Source of the DNA: JANOZM01 sp031429355
GTDB taxonomy: Bacteria > Pseudomonadota > Gammaproteobacteria > Burkholderiales > Burkholderiaceae_E
Direction of reading: 5' to 3'
Length of the DNA stretch: 64,000 nt
NCBI GenBank assembly: GCA_031429355.1
Contig: JANOZM010000014.1
Span: forward strand, 395,637-459,636
Positions 1-9,212 of this stretch are shown here, piece after piece (the stretch's first letter is position 1; each line of letters begins with the position of its first letter). A program made the translations under genes and the position numbers. Below the pieces are notes generated by a model. It did no database searches, had not been told where the DNA came from, and saw nothing but the letters and a program-made list of their open reading frames with translations.

Positions 1-766
1 CACCAACCATTGGCTTGTTGCCACCGGCTTGCTCGTATTGCGTTAAAAAGTTAACGGCATCAGAACCACCCAAAACCACTAGCAAGGCATCGACATCATT
101 CGGAATTTTTGCAATGACAGAGGCGTAATCTTTGTTGCCTAACGGCACCCAAAGCTTCTCGACCATCTTTCCGCCGCCTTTGCAATACTCACCCATGAAA
201 CCTTGTACTTGCGAGTATGGAAACGAGTAATCTTCGGCGATTAAGGCCATGCGCTTGTAACCTTTGCTTAACGCATGATTACCTAAGCCCACCATCCACT
301 GCGCGCCTTCGGTATTGAAACGAAAGAAATTTGGTGAAGGATTAACTAGTGTTGTTGCTTGTGCGCCGGATGAACCATTAATAAAAGTAATGTTTGGCTG
401 GGTTTTTGAATAATCTTTAACTGCAATACCTTCACCGCCCGATAACGGACCCACCATAATTTGAACTTTATCTTGTTCAACTAATTTGCGCGTGGCGTTT
501 ACTGCGACGTCAGGTTTAGCATCCGAAGAACCTTTAATCAGTTCAATCTTTTTACCACCAGCCATACCATTACGTAACTTCAATGCAAGTTCGGCACCGC
601 GCATACCATCGGCACCGGGTGCTGCAAACGGGCCTTCAAGTGTTGCTAACAATCCGATCTTGATTACTTCTTGCGCCTGGGCTGGGGTCATCCCCGCCAT
701 CGCTGTGAATGCGGCGACAGCGATTGCCGAACGCGCAAACAAATTTCTCTTTTTTCCAACTGTCAT
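1..766 (-). CDS. Branched-chain amino acid-type ABC transporter substrate-binding protein (partial)
   Basis: Periplasmic receptor of a Liv-type ABC importer (type I periplasmic-binding fold). The N-terminus has a basic region, a hydrophobic core and an Ala-x-Ala cleavage site (TPAQAQ), followed by the typical IKIGLLA strand and a LEGPFAAPGADGMRG ligand-pocket segment. The ATG at 766 has a GGAGAA ribosome site just upstream. The C-terminus lies beyond the left edge, so only about 255 codons are seen. It is the third transport gene of the leftward operon, 130 bp after livM. The ligand need not be an amino acid: this family also carries amides, urea and aromatic acids, and the upstream hydrolases suggest an amide-like or peptide-like compound. 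The ATPases livG and livF are not in the window and may follow to the left. Confidence 0.9.
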   Translation of the reverse strand, partial: MTVGKKRNLFARSAIAVAAFTAMAGMTPAQAQEVIKIGLLATLEGPFAAPGADGMRGAELALKLRNGMAGGKKIELIKGSSDAKPDVAVNATRKLVEQDKVQIMVGPLSGGEGIAVKDYSKTQPNITFINGSSGAQATTLVNPSPNFFRFNTEGAQWMVGLGNHALSKGYKRMALIAEDYSFPYSQVQGFMGEYCKGGGKMVEKLWVPLGNKDYASVIAKIPNDVDALLVVLGGSDAVNFLTQYEQAGGNKPMVG

Positions 767-896
767 AACATTCTCCAAAAATGGCGATCGTGGTGCCCGC
801 TTCATTGCGGACTAACCCTTCGCCTTGTTTATCCGACCTTGCTAGTACCGCGAAAACAATACCCAAGGGCCTCCTTCACGAAATAGTTGAAAAACT

Positions 897-2060
897 TCAG
901 CTATGACGATTTGTTAATCGCGCTTGGTTTTTGTTATGAACCAAACGCGACTTCAACTGCTCCCACCAACCTAAAACACCATCCGGTGAGAACAACACAA
1001 TGACTAAAAACACACTGCCAATTAGTAAATTAAAGCGTTCAGCGCTAACAATCGAGATGGCAAAGTTTTGTAATAAAACAAAAATAACTGCACCTATAAA
1101 CGGCCCAATCGGATGGCGCATTCCACCCAACACCGCGATCACTAAAATGTTGATCAACGAGTTCAAATTCACTACACCAGGTGCAATTAAGCCGTTGTAC
1201 CAAATTTGCAGCACACCGCCGATAGCGGCTAAAAAGCCAGCCACTGCGTAAGCCGTAATACGGGTTGCAACGACATTAAACCCAAGCGAATTCATCCGTC
1301 GCGCGTTATCGCGGGTTCCCTGAAAAGCAATGCCAAACGGTGTGCGTACTAGGTACTTTACAAGTAAGTAGCCACCTAGCGCTACGGCTAAAGCCAAGAA
1401 GTAAAACGGCATCGGGTCGCGCCAATTAATGCCCCAAAACTTAGGTGCCTCAACGCCGTTAAATCCCTGAAACCCGTTAAACAAGGTGTAGTTTTGCAAA
1501 GTAAGATAATAAAAAGCAACACCAATCGCCAAGGTAATCATGATGGTGTAAATACCCTCGGTACGGATTGACAGCCAACCAATCAGTACCGCAACAAACG
1601 TTGCAATCGTGACGGCCATGACCACCGCAAGCCACCAGGGCCAGCCCAAACTAATTGTGGTGACGCCACTAGCACCAAACACCGCTACCATGTAGCCCGC
1701 AAGCCCAGCTACGGTCATTTGCGCCAACGAAACAATACCGCCATAACCCGACAAAAAAGCTAGCGACAATGCGATTAGACCCAACACGAGCGATTGCGCG
1801 CCAATTTGAAAAGTAAAAAATGGCGAGGCCACAAATGGGTAAATAATAAGACCCAACAAAATAAGTACATGACGCGCGCTAACGCGAGCCCAAATCCAAC
1901 GCAACCATGCGGGAGAATCTGCACTCACATCATTAAGAGTATGACTCGTTTGATTTGCGTGCGATGTTCGTTGCGGGGCGGGCGTTTTAATAGCGCCTGA
2001 CTTAAACGCAGCGCGCCCAGCCCCAGAGTTCATAGCCTTACGCCAATTGGAAGCGCTCAC
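897..2060 (-). CDS. livM: Branched-chain amino acid-type ABC permease LivM
   Basis: Inner-membrane permease subunit of the Liv importer, 387 residues, with about ten hydrophobic segments and the LivM-type stretch around residues 95-125 (FLSGYGGIVSLAQM). The first ~50 residues are polar and unusually long for LivM, so a later start is possible. The ATG at 2060 overlaps the livH stop by four bases (ATGA), which implies translational coupling. It should pair with LivH to form the transmembrane pore for the substrate bound by the downstream receptor. Assignment to the family is secure; the transported compound is unknown. Confidence 0.93.
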   Translation of the reverse strand: MSASNWRKAMNSGAGRAAFKSGAIKTPAPQRTSHANQTSHTLNDVSADSPAWLRWIWARVSARHVLILLGLIIYPFVASPFFTFQIGAQSLVLGLIALSLAFLSGYGGIVSLAQMTVAGLAGYMVAVFGASGVTTISLGWPWWLAVVMAVTIATFVAVLIGWLSIRTEGIYTIMITLAIGVAFYYLTLQNYTLFNGFQGFNGVEAPKFWGINWRDPMPFYFLALAVALGGYLLVKYLVRTPFGIAFQGTRDNARRMNSLGFNVVATRITAYAVAGFLAAIGGVLQIWYNGLIAPGVVNLNSLINILVIAVLGGMRHPIGPFIGAVIFVLLQNFAISIVSAERFNLLIGSVFLVIVLFSPDGVLGWWEQLKSRLVHNKNQARLTNRHS

Positions 2061-3001
2061 GCTTTTTTCCCCATAATACCTTGAGGTCTAAAGGCCAATG
2101 TCACCACCATAATTACAAACGTAAACACAACACCGTAAGTCGGCGCGTAAGCCAGACCAAACTGCTCGGCTAATCCTATTAAGCATGCCCCAACAGCTGC
2201 ACCGGGAATACTTCCCATTCCACCAACAATGACCACGATCAATGAAGCTAGCAAATAACGGCCGTCCTCACCAGGTGTAATCGAAAGCGCAGAACCGCCA
2301 ACCACACCAGCAAAACCTGCAAGGCCTGCACCAATTGCAAAGGTAATTACAAAAATCATTTGCACGTTAACACCCGAAGCAGCCAGCATTGCACGATCAT
2401 CTACGCCAGCGCGAATCATTACCCCAATGCGTGTTTTCGTTAACAATAACCAAAGCAAAATACCAATTACAATCGAGGCAGCCAGCACTAATAAACGGTA
2501 TGTGGCATACGCATTGACGATCGGCAACGGGGTTGCGCCCATCATCCAACTGGGCGGATCAAACTGATAGACATCGGGGCCCCAAATCCACAGCATCAAA
2601 TCGGCCAATACAATCGACAAACCAATCGTCACCATTGTTTGCCGCAAATCTTGCCCCTGCATATATCGGAACACGAAGACCTGCATCAAAATACCGAGTA
2701 AAGCCGAGCTAACGAACCCAGCAAACACGGCCAACAACCACGAACCAGTGTAATCACCGACGCTATAACCCACGTAGGCGCCTAACAAATACAAAGAACC
2801 ATGCGCTAAATTTACGTTACGCATTAACCCAAACACTAAAGTGAAACCACTGGCTACTAAGAAATATAGCGACGCCAAGGTTAAGCCGTTCATTAGGGTT
2901 AGCAAGAACAGTTTCGCGTTGTCGATTAAGCCCCAAATCGACAACACCAAAAACACTGCTCCTAATAACCACCAAGCGAAATTTTGTCGATTAAGCGGCA
3001 T
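2057..3001 (-). CDS. livH: Branched-chain amino acid-type ABC permease LivH
   Basis: Inner-membrane permease, 314 residues, hydrophobic throughout. It contains the conserved LivH segment NVNLAHGSLYLLGAYVG near residue 65 and the GLAGFAGVVGG and GGMGSIPGAAVGA helices in the C-terminal half. Its start overlaps the 3' end of the upstream amidohydrolase gene by 11 bp and its stop overlaps livM by 4 bp, so it is embedded in a tightly packed operon. That packing links the transporter directly to the hydrolases encoded before it. Confidence 0.93.
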   Translation of the reverse strand: MPLNRQNFAWWLLGAVFLVLSIWGLIDNAKLFLLTLMNGLTLASLYFLVASGFTLVFGLMRNVNLAHGSLYLLGAYVGYSVGDYTGSWLLAVFAGFVSSALLGILMQVFVFRYMQGQDLRQTMVTIGLSIVLADLMLWIWGPDVYQFDPPSWMMGATPLPIVNAYATYRLLVLAASIVIGILLWLLLTKTRIGVMIRAGVDDRAMLAASGVNVQMIFVITFAIGAGLAGFAGVVGGSALSITPGEDGRYLLASLIVVIVGGMGSIPGAAVGACLIGLAEQFGLAYAPTYGVVFTFVIMVVTLAFRPQGIMGKKA

Positions 3002-4295
3002 TCAAACTCCAGCGCGTAGTACTGGAGGAACGCAATTCAGGGGCTTTATGAAATTTGCCGTCTTTCATTATCGCCAGGAGTTTTTTCTTATCCAGCAAAA
3101 TACTTAAATCAGCAACCGGGTCACCATCAACCAATAATAGGTCAGCCAAGAAACCCTCTTTAACTTGGCCTAACTCGTTGCCCATCAACATGATTTCGCC
3201 GCCTAATTTTGTTGCGCTAATGAGCGCTTCCTTATTGGTCATGCCGGCGTACTTTACGAGGTACTGTAAATCGTTAGCGTTTTCGCCGTGCTTAGCCCAA
3301 GCAAAACCATAATCACCGCCGGGAAGAATTTTTACGCCGCGTTTATGCATTGCACGTAGGCCGTGTTCGGCGGCTTCAATTTCTTCGCCGTACCCCATTT
3401 GTAACGCCTTGGCATGAGAAATACCAACTTGATCGCCGTCATATAACAACTTAACAATCACCGAGAGGCCGGGAGATACAAAAATTCTGTTTTTGTGCGC
3501 TTCAAGCATATCGAGCGCTTCTTCGTCCACATAACTACAGTGATAAAGAATATCGCAGTTGTGTCGTAGTGCTTGCTTAACCGATTCGCAAGAGCGCGCA
3601 TGCACGGTAACGCGCTTGCCACGTTGGTGGGTTTCCTTTACTGCAACGGCAACTTCTTCATCGCTCATCCAAGTAGTTTTGGCGTCAGCACCAGCTACAA
3701 AATTATCGCCCGATAAATTGAGCTTGATGGTATCGACACCGTATTTTAAAAACATCCGCACCACTTTGCGCATTTCTTCGGGCCCACTAACTACTTGGCC
3801 AAAACTAAATTCGGGATAGGGCAAATGAGGCAACATATCGTCACCCAAAGCACCCGCGACCGTAATTTCTTGGCTAGCTGCTGTGTACCGAGGCCCAGGA
3901 ATTAGGCCTTCGTTAATTGCGTTACGTACCACTACATCCAGCCTAGGCTTGGCCGTTGCTGCACCAACACAAGCAGTCCAACCATGGTCGAGATAAACCT
4001 TGGCAACACCGGCAGTCCATAGCGTGTGCTCCTCGAGCGGCATAATTTGAATACCGTCGAGCGTAGCCGAGTTGTTCCATGCAAAGTGCGTATGCGATTC
4101 AATCATGCCGGGCATTAAAGTAGCCCCAGCTCCATCGATTACGGTAACACCTGCCGAAGGCATTGCCGACGATTGCCCGGCCCTTGCAACGCGCGAAATA
4201 CGATTACCTTGCACTAGCACCTCGCCTGCATAGGGTTGGGCACTGATACTAGTGGCATCAAAAATTTTGATGTTGGTAAACAAATAGCTACTCAT
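2991..4295 (-). CDS. Metal-dependent amidohydrolase (imidazolonepropionase/prolidase-like)
   Basis: Amidohydrolase-superfamily enzyme, 434 residues. The N-terminal beta-sandwich strand is followed by the metal-binding H-x-H (H68, H70 in SHTHFAWN). Later come the candidate bridging lysine in TIKLNLSG, the metal histidine in VTVHARS, a second histidine in LYHCSY and the catalytic aspartate in PGGDYGFAW. This pattern matches the binuclear group that hydrolyses dipeptides, N-acyl amino acids and cyclic amides. No signal peptide is seen, so it is probably cytoplasmic. It is a paralogue of the gene at 5157-6446, from which it is separated only by an alpha/beta hydrolase gene. The substrate cannot be read from the sequence. 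Confidence 0.88.
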   Translation of the reverse strand: MSSYLFTNIKIFDATSISAQPYAGEVLVQGNRISRVARAGQSSAMPSAGVTVIDGAGATLMPGMIESHTHFAWNNSATLDGIQIMPLEEHTLWTAGVAKVYLDHGWTACVGAATAKPRLDVVVRNAINEGLIPGPRYTAASQEITVAGALGDDMLPHLPYPEFSFGQVVSGPEEMRKVVRMFLKYGVDTIKLNLSGDNFVAGADAKTTWMSDEEVAVAVKETHQRGKRVTVHARSCESVKQALRHNCDILYHCSYVDEEALDMLEAHKNRIFVSPGLSVIVKLLYDGDQVGISHAKALQMGYGEEIEAAEHGLRAMHKRGVKILPGGDYGFAWAKHGENANDLQYLVKYAGMTNKEALISATKLGGEIMLMGNELGQVKEGFLADLLLVDGDPVADLSILLDKKKLLAIMKDGKFHKAPELRSSSTTRWSLNAA

Positions 4296-4313
4296 ACGGG
4301 CGGCTCACTTTCA

Positions 4314-5141
4314 TCATGGTGCAAACCGTTGTGAATAAAACTGGCTCGCTAGTTGCGAACATTCGATGGGCATTTCAATTGGTGTCCAATGGCCACAACC
4401 GCGCAACACCTCATACCGACTGTTGGCAATTTTTTCACTCATCTGACGGACCGCTTGCGGTGGTGCAACGACATCTTCATCACCAGTTACCAGCAAGGTT
4501 GGGCAGGCGATTTGGCTAGTGTCTGCAGCCTCGGCTTCGGCCAACGCTTCACAATTTCTTGCATAGCCATTGGGGCATTGGCGCATCAATGTTTCACGTA
4601 CAAACGCAATACTGGCCAAACGCGACCGTTTTGACTCGGCACTGGTTGAGCTTTGTACCAGCGCATCGGCTATAACTTGCATGCCCACAAGGCCTTCGGA
4701 ACGCGCCTTTGCTGCGCGCGCTTTTATATTGGGCCGCGCTGGCTCCGGCGGGCACAAAAGCGGACCAAATAATAAGAGACTTCGAACTAATTGACTAGCT
4801 GATACCGCCAATGAGTTGCCCGAACTTACCTTGGTATTTGCTGCCAAATGAGCGGCCACAATAGTCCCCATCGAGTGCCCCACAAAATGCGCTTTGCTAA
4901 TATTCAAATGACTAAGCACCCGCTCAACCGCTGCAACTAAACTGGCAATCGAAATAGAGCCCTCTACCAAATTGGATCGACCGGCACCGGGCAAATCAAT
5001 ACGGATCGTTTGGTAGCGCGAAAACACCGGCATAATGGCCGAGAAAGTATTAGAAGTACCACCTAATCCGTGCAACATCACAACGGCCTCGCCCGATCCC
5101 TCGACCTCGACTGCCATTCGATTGATGATGTGCGTTGTCAT
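4314..5141 (-). CDS. Alpha/beta hydrolase
   Basis: Serine hydrolase of the alpha/beta fold, 275 residues. An oxyanion-hole HGLGG lies near residue 25, the nucleophile elbow is GHSMG with Ser90, a candidate acid is Asp223 in TGDEDVVAP, and His251 is in GCGHWTP, so the catalytic triad is complete. A mostly polar cap sits between residues 125 and 205. The sequence resembles lactonases and esterases such as 3-oxoadipate enol-lactonase, but no specific substrate is evident. It lies between two amidohydrolase genes with gaps of about 15-20 bp, so it likely acts on the same or an adjacent intermediate. Confidence 0.88.
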   Translation of the reverse strand: MTTHIINRMAVEVEGSGEAVVMLHGLGGTSNTFSAIMPVFSRYQTIRIDLPGAGRSNLVEGSISIASLVAAVERVLSHLNISKAHFVGHSMGTIVAAHLAANTKVSSGNSLAVSASQLVRSLLLFGPLLCPPEPARPNIKARAAKARSEGLVGMQVIADALVQSSTSAESKRSRLASIAFVRETLMRQCPNGYARNCEALAEAEAADTSQIACPTLLVTGDEDVVAPPQAVRQMSEKIANSRYEVLRGCGHWTPIEMPIECSQLASQFYSQRFAP

Positions 5142-5156
5142 TGTTAATGCATCGCT

Positions 5157-6446
5157 TTAAGCAGCCACACCAAAGCGCTGAGTCCGTGCCGAAGCGACTT
5201 CGGGCGATTTTGCAAATACGCCATCTTTCATTACGGCCAAGATACGCTTACTGTTTTGCAACAAGGCAATATTAGCCAGTGGGTCACCGTCAACCAATAA
5301 AATATCAGCCAAGAAGCCTTCTTTAATTTGGCCGAGCTCATGCCCCAATTTCATAATTTGCCCACCATATTTAGTAGCCGATAAAATCGCTTCCATCGGC
5401 GTAAAACCCAAGTACTTTACAAAATAGTCAAGGTCTTTAGCATTGGTGGTGTGCTTCATCCACGCAAAACCATAGTCGCCACCAGGCAGTACTTTGACAC
5501 CACGTTTGTGCATTTTTTTAAGGCTTTCGACAGCCGCTTCTAACTCGCGGTGATAGCCCATCTCTTTGGCGATTTCTGGTGTGATACCCCATTCACTTGC
5601 ATGATATGAAGTGTTAATTAACCAAGCTAGGCCCGGGGCAACAAAGTGCTTGTCTTTGTTTGCTTCCAACATATCCAGCGCTTCTTCGTCGGTATAGCTC
5701 GCGTGATAAATCACTTCAATGCCGTGGCGCACACATTGCTTAATGGACTCGCAGGAACGCGCATGTGCAGTGACCCGCCGACCGCGCATTTTTGCCTCTT
5801 GCACGGCCACTGCAATTTCTGCGTCGGTCATTGGTGTTAATTCGGCAGCAATGCCTGCAATATATTCGCCAGACAAATTAAGTTTTAATGAATCAACGTT
5901 GTACTTTAAGAACATGCGACAGACTTTGCGCATTTCTTCGGCACCATTGACCACCACGCCAAAACTAAACTCTGGGAAGGGTAAATGTGGTTTCATTTCG
6001 TCACCCAAACCACCTGGCACTGTAATTTCTTGGCTGGCTGCTAAATAGCGCGGACCTTCAATTTGACCTGAAGCAATGGCATCACGAATCACAACATCAA
6101 GCCTTGGCTTCGCGGCAGCTGCACCAACGCAGGATGTCCATCCCATTTGCAAATAAGCTTTAGCAATATGCGCGCACCACAAAATATGCTCTTCGGTTGG
6201 CATACGCTGAATCGCGTTTAAAGTGGCCTGATCGTTCCAAGAAAAATGGGTGTGCGCCTCGACCATGCCGGGCATTAAAGTAGCCCCCGCAGCATCGACA
6301 ATGGTTACACCAACCGTAGGCAATACGCGAACGCCTTTGGCGATTTTTTGGATACGGTTACCTTGCACCAGTACCTCGCCAACAAAAGGCAAAGCACCCG
6401 TGCCATCTAAAATTCGAACGTTTGTAAATAGAACATTTGCCATCAC
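5157..6446 (-). CDS. Metal-dependent amidohydrolase, paralogue of the gene at 2991-4295
   Basis: Amidohydrolase-superfamily enzyme, 429 residues, with H65-x-H67 in EAHTHFSWN, the lysine motif SLKLNLSG, the histidine motif VTAHARS, IYHASY and the PGGDYGFAW active-site aspartate. The two paralogues align along their whole length with identical motif spacing, so they arose by duplication and may act on related substrates. It is the first gene of the leftward operon. The leader faces the divergent TetR gene across an intergenic region holding a strong inverted repeat. It is probably cytoplasmic; the substrate is unknown. Confidence 0.88.
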   Translation of the reverse strand: MMANVLFTNVRILDGTGALPFVGEVLVQGNRIQKIAKGVRVLPTVGVTIVDAAGATLMPGMVEAHTHFSWNDQATLNAIQRMPTEEHILWCAHIAKAYLQMGWTSCVGAAAAKPRLDVVIRDAIASGQIEGPRYLAASQEITVPGGLGDEMKPHLPFPEFSFGVVVNGAEEMRKVCRMFLKYNVDSLKLNLSGEYIAGIAAELTPMTDAEIAVAVQEAKMRGRRVTAHARSCESIKQCVRHGIEVIYHASYTDEEALDMLEANKDKHFVAPGLAWLINTSYHASEWGITPEIAKEMGYHRELEAAVESLKKMHKRGVKVLPGGDYGFAWMKHTTNAKDLDYFVKYLGFTPMEAILSATKYGGQIMKLGHELGQIKEGFLADILLVDGDPLANIALLQNSKRILAVMKDGVFAKSPEVASARTQRFGVAA

Positions 6447-6652
6447 AAACCCTTAACTTTTACTTAAACAAGCAAAACCAAGACTACGATCTCAAACTGG
6501 ACAAAAAATATTACGTCTTAACTAAGAAATGGAAGCGTCTAACTTAACGGCCGACATGCCGTTTGCCTCCCCACCAATAGACTGCTACCTTCAAAGCTTG
6601 TCTCCGTTGCGGTCGTCACTTAGATCGAATCACAATTTATTTTTTAGTTTTA

Positions 6653-6676
6653 AAAATGAGACGCGTGTCTCATTTT
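6653..6676. promoter_or_regulatory. Inverted-repeat operator, probable TetR target
   Basis: Perfect 10-bp arms AAAATGAGAC and GTCTCATTTT flank a 4-bp GCGT spacer. The site lies just before the TetR gene and about 210 bp upstream of the divergent amidohydrolase operon. Position and symmetry fit a dimeric TetR operator that controls its own gene and possibly the operon. The rest of the 6447-6695 intergenic region shows no other clear element. Confidence 0.7.
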
Positions 6677-6695
6677 GATCAATAATAGACCTTGG

Positions 6696-7331
6696 ATGAA
6701 ATCAATGTCAAGCAAAAAACTTTTACCACTTACCGATCACAGCGGCCCACCCGAAGGCAGCAGCGTGCGCACATATTCAAAATTATTGGACGCCGCAATG
6801 CTATTGGTAGGTCGTGGTTATGTGCCCTCTATAGCGGAATTAGCACTGGCAGCGGGCGTTTCCAGAGCGACTGCCTACCGGTGTTTTCCAAACCGATCTA
6901 AATTGATTGCAGCTGTAGTGAACCGTAGCTTGGGAAAGGTAAGGCAATTCGATACAAATGAACAAGATGGTCGAACACGCGTTAAAGAACTCTTCGAATC
7001 AACATTTTTACGCTTCGCGGAATACGAGCCACAACTACGCGCAGCATTACAGTTAGCGCTAGAACACGAAGCCAAAGCCAGCGCTGGTTTACTGGAAGAA
7101 GAACAGTACCGCCGTGGCTACCGCGTGGCCATTCTTGATCGTTTAGCCAAGCCGCTCGAAGCAGAAATCGGTAAACGCAAGTACAAGATGCTTACTCAAG
7201 CATTAACCGTTGTTTACGGAATTGAGCCCTATGTAGTTATGCGCGATATTTTGGGTTTATCAACCAACGAAATTGAGAAAACGACGTTTTGGATGGTGGA
7301 TGCCTTAATTGATAAAGCACTAGAGAAATAA
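6696..7331 (+). CDS. TetR-family transcriptional regulator
   Basis: Predicted 211-residue repressor with an N-terminal TetR helix-turn-helix (IAELALAAGVSRATAYRCF, then PNRSKLIAAV) and an all-helical ligand domain. A TTG-started extension reaching back to 6675 would begin inside the operator palindrome, so ATG 6696 is preferred; ATG 6705 is a further possibility, and neither has a strong ribosome site. It is transcribed divergently from the amidohydrolase/Liv operon, which suggests it senses the operon's substrate or product. Regulation of the operon is inferred from layout. Confidence 0.87.
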   Translation: MKSMSSKKLLPLTDHSGPPEGSSVRTYSKLLDAAMLLVGRGYVPSIAELALAAGVSRATAYRCFPNRSKLIAAVVNRSLGKVRQFDTNEQDGRTRVKELFESTFLRFAEYEPQLRAALQLALEHEAKASAGLLEEEQYRRGYRVAILDRLAKPLEAEIGKRKYKMLTQALTVVYGIEPYVVMRDILGLSTNEIEKTTFWMVDALIDKALEK

Positions 7332-7364
7332 ACCGCGCCTACCAAAAACAACACGTTGGACTTC

Positions 7365-8588
7365 TCAAGTTAGCTTGACGCGCTTATCTAGCCAATGAGC
7401 AATCCACCCATTTAAAAAAAGCGAAGCCACCGCGCAAGCAAATACAACCAAACCAAGTCGGTGATCGATTAACGAGCCGTAGATGATTGGAGCCACACTT
7501 GCGCCGACATCAAAGCCGGAATAAACAACGCCGTAAGCGCGTCCTAAAGCATTTTTAGGAGCCGCTTTTTTTATAAGTAAATCGCGCGACGGGCTTACGA
7601 TTCCGACGCACAAACCAACGCTTAATAAAATCGTAGTTAACCAAGCAAATGACAATGGCGCGAAAAACAGACCGCAGGCAATAACACCCGCACTTAAAGT
7701 TGCGATGCTTGCGGTTCGACCCGGCGCAACGCCAGTAGAGCCGACCCAACCACCCAACAACATGCCAAGGGTTTGAGAAACCAAATACAGCGAAAGCAAC
7801 AAGGTTCCTTGCTCGATAGAGCGCCCATGCACATCCCGAAACAATGCTGGCCCAAACGAAGAAATACTGACCGAATAAAATGTGGTGACGCAAAAAAACG
7901 CAAACGCCATAAAAATAACTGGACTTAACAATGGCGCGATAAGTTCTTTGGCGGACAAACCGGCTGCACTAGTCATTGGCTTGGTCTTTACATTCTCTCG
8001 TAGGCTTGGCTCAATCATTAGCCACAACGCTAACGCAACACCAGCACCACCGGCTAACAATAGCGCGCCATGCCAACCTAATTGTTTGTGGGCAGCTACT
8101 GCAAAAATTGGCGACAAAACATAACCAATATTGCCACCAATAGCATGCAAGCTAAACGCCCAAGACAACCGTTTTTGGCTGACTAAATGATTCATCAAAC
8201 TAAAGTCAGCCGGATGAAAAACACTGTTACCAATACCCGCAAACAATGCAGCAATTGCTAAAGTGGAAAACCCGCTAGCCAGACCAGCCGCAACGTGCGC
8301 TAAGCCACACATCATTAGCCCGCCGATTAACAAACGCCGACCACCGAAGGCATCTACAGCAAAACCAGAGACAACTTGCCCAATACCGGATGCTGCAAAA
8401 AACAAAGCAATTAATATACCCAGTTGGGTGTAGCTAAGGCCTAAATCTGGCGAGATAAAAGCAAACAACGATGCAATTAAAATTTGATAAAAATGCGATA
8501 AGCCATGCGCTAAAGTTATTAGCGAAATAACGCGTGTATCTTGGTTTGGCTGCGAGGGTAACGGAAGGTGGGCGGTGCTGGTGGTCAT
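7365..8588 (-). CDS. MFS transporter
   Basis: Major facilitator superfamily protein, 407 residues, with about twelve hydrophobic segments. The loop GFAVDAFGGRRLL between helices 2 and 3 is the MFS signature. The segment with FHPADFSLMNHLVS and SFSLHAIGGNIGYVLSPI resembles the fosmidomycin-resistance/CynX-like branch. It is convergent with the TetR gene (33 bp apart) and follows the GNAT gene on the same strand across an 87-bp gap containing a hairpin. Its substrate is not evident, and it may be unrelated to the sugar operon. Confidence 0.85.
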   Translation of the reverse strand: MTTSTAHLPLPSQPNQDTRVISLITLAHGLSHFYQILIASLFAFISPDLGLSYTQLGILIALFFAASGIGQVVSGFAVDAFGGRRLLIGGLMMCGLAHVAAGLASGFSTLAIAALFAGIGNSVFHPADFSLMNHLVSQKRLSWAFSLHAIGGNIGYVLSPIFAVAAHKQLGWHGALLLAGGAGVALALWLMIEPSLRENVKTKPMTSAAGLSAKELIAPLLSPVIFMAFAFFCVTTFYSVSISSFGPALFRDVHGRSIEQGTLLLSLYLVSQTLGMLLGGWVGSTGVAPGRTASIATLSAGVIACGLFFAPLSFAWLTTILLSVGLCVGIVSPSRDLLIKKAAPKNALGRAYGVVYSGFDVGASVAPIIYGSLIDHRLGLVVFACAVASLFLNGWIAHWLDKRVKLT

Positions 8589-8647
8589 TAGCCTAGATTA
8601 CTACAAAGTAGAATTAGAGCCTACAGTGGGTTGCAGAAATAGAGAGT

Positions 8648-8675
8648 TCCAAACGGGATGTGTCCCAGAATTGGA
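8648..8675 (-). terminator. Hairpin after the GNAT gene
   Basis: Nested inverted repeats TCCAA/TTGGA and GGGA/TCCC form an imperfect hairpin directly after the stop of the last gene of the maltodextrin operon. There is no T-tract, so termination is only a guess based on position. Confidence 0.3.
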
Positions 8676-9212
8676 TTAACGACTATCCAAATCAATGATC
8701 ATATGCCGCTTAGAATAAAACTGACCTTGCCATAGCACGGCAAACGGCTCGATGCCAAAGGTTTCAAAACCGCATTGCTCGTATAGCGTTTGAGCGCTTA
8801 GGTTCCCAACAGTTACTGTGAGCTGAACAATACGCAAATTTGGAATTTGTTTTGCGTGATCTAAAACAGCATGCACTAATTGCTGCCCTACTTTTTGGCC
8901 GCGCGCTTCTGGGCTAATGTACATACCGATAAGCGTTGACTTATGTTGCGTTTTTTCGCGCAGCTCTAACGACAGACCGGCGACGCCAACAAGTTGCGTT
9001 TTAAACGCACCAAATATTATTTCGCTTGAGCCGCTAGGGGCTAGGCGTTTTTCCCACCACGACAACGGTAAAGCAATGCGCTCGGCGGCCGACGATGTAA
9101 ATGCTTCGGGATGATCGGTGTAACCACGAATAGCTAAGTCGCGGTACTGTTTGCAATCGCTAAGTGTAAGTCGACGAATATTAATCAATGAACACTCACA
9201 GTAAGGTTCCAC
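8676..9212 (-). CDS. GNAT-family N-acetyltransferase
   Basis: Acetyltransferase-like protein of up to 178 residues. The GNAT core is visible: LIGMYISPEARGQKVGQQLVHAVL gives strand 4 and the acetyl-CoA pyrophosphate loop (R/Q-x-x-G-x-G/A type), and LSAQTLYEQCGFETFG gives the C-terminal helix and strand. The 5' end overlaps the GH13 gene by 28 bp, so the true start may be a few codons later. It is the last gene of the leftward maltodextrin operon. The acetyl acceptor is unknown. Confidence 0.82.
   Translation of the reverse strand: MEPYCECSLINIRRLTLSDCKQYRDLAIRGYTDHPEAFTSSAAERIALPLSWWEKRLAPSGSSEIIFGAFKTQLVGVAGLSLELREKTQHKSTLIGMYISPEARGQKVGQQLVHAVLDHAKQIPNLRIVQLTVTVGNLSAQTLYEQCGFETFGIEPFAVLWQGQFYSKRHMIIDLDSR

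Noticed and set aside
6675..6695. TTG start for the TetR gene
   Set aside because: It lies within the operator palindrome and would give a short extension; ATG 6696 is more plausible.
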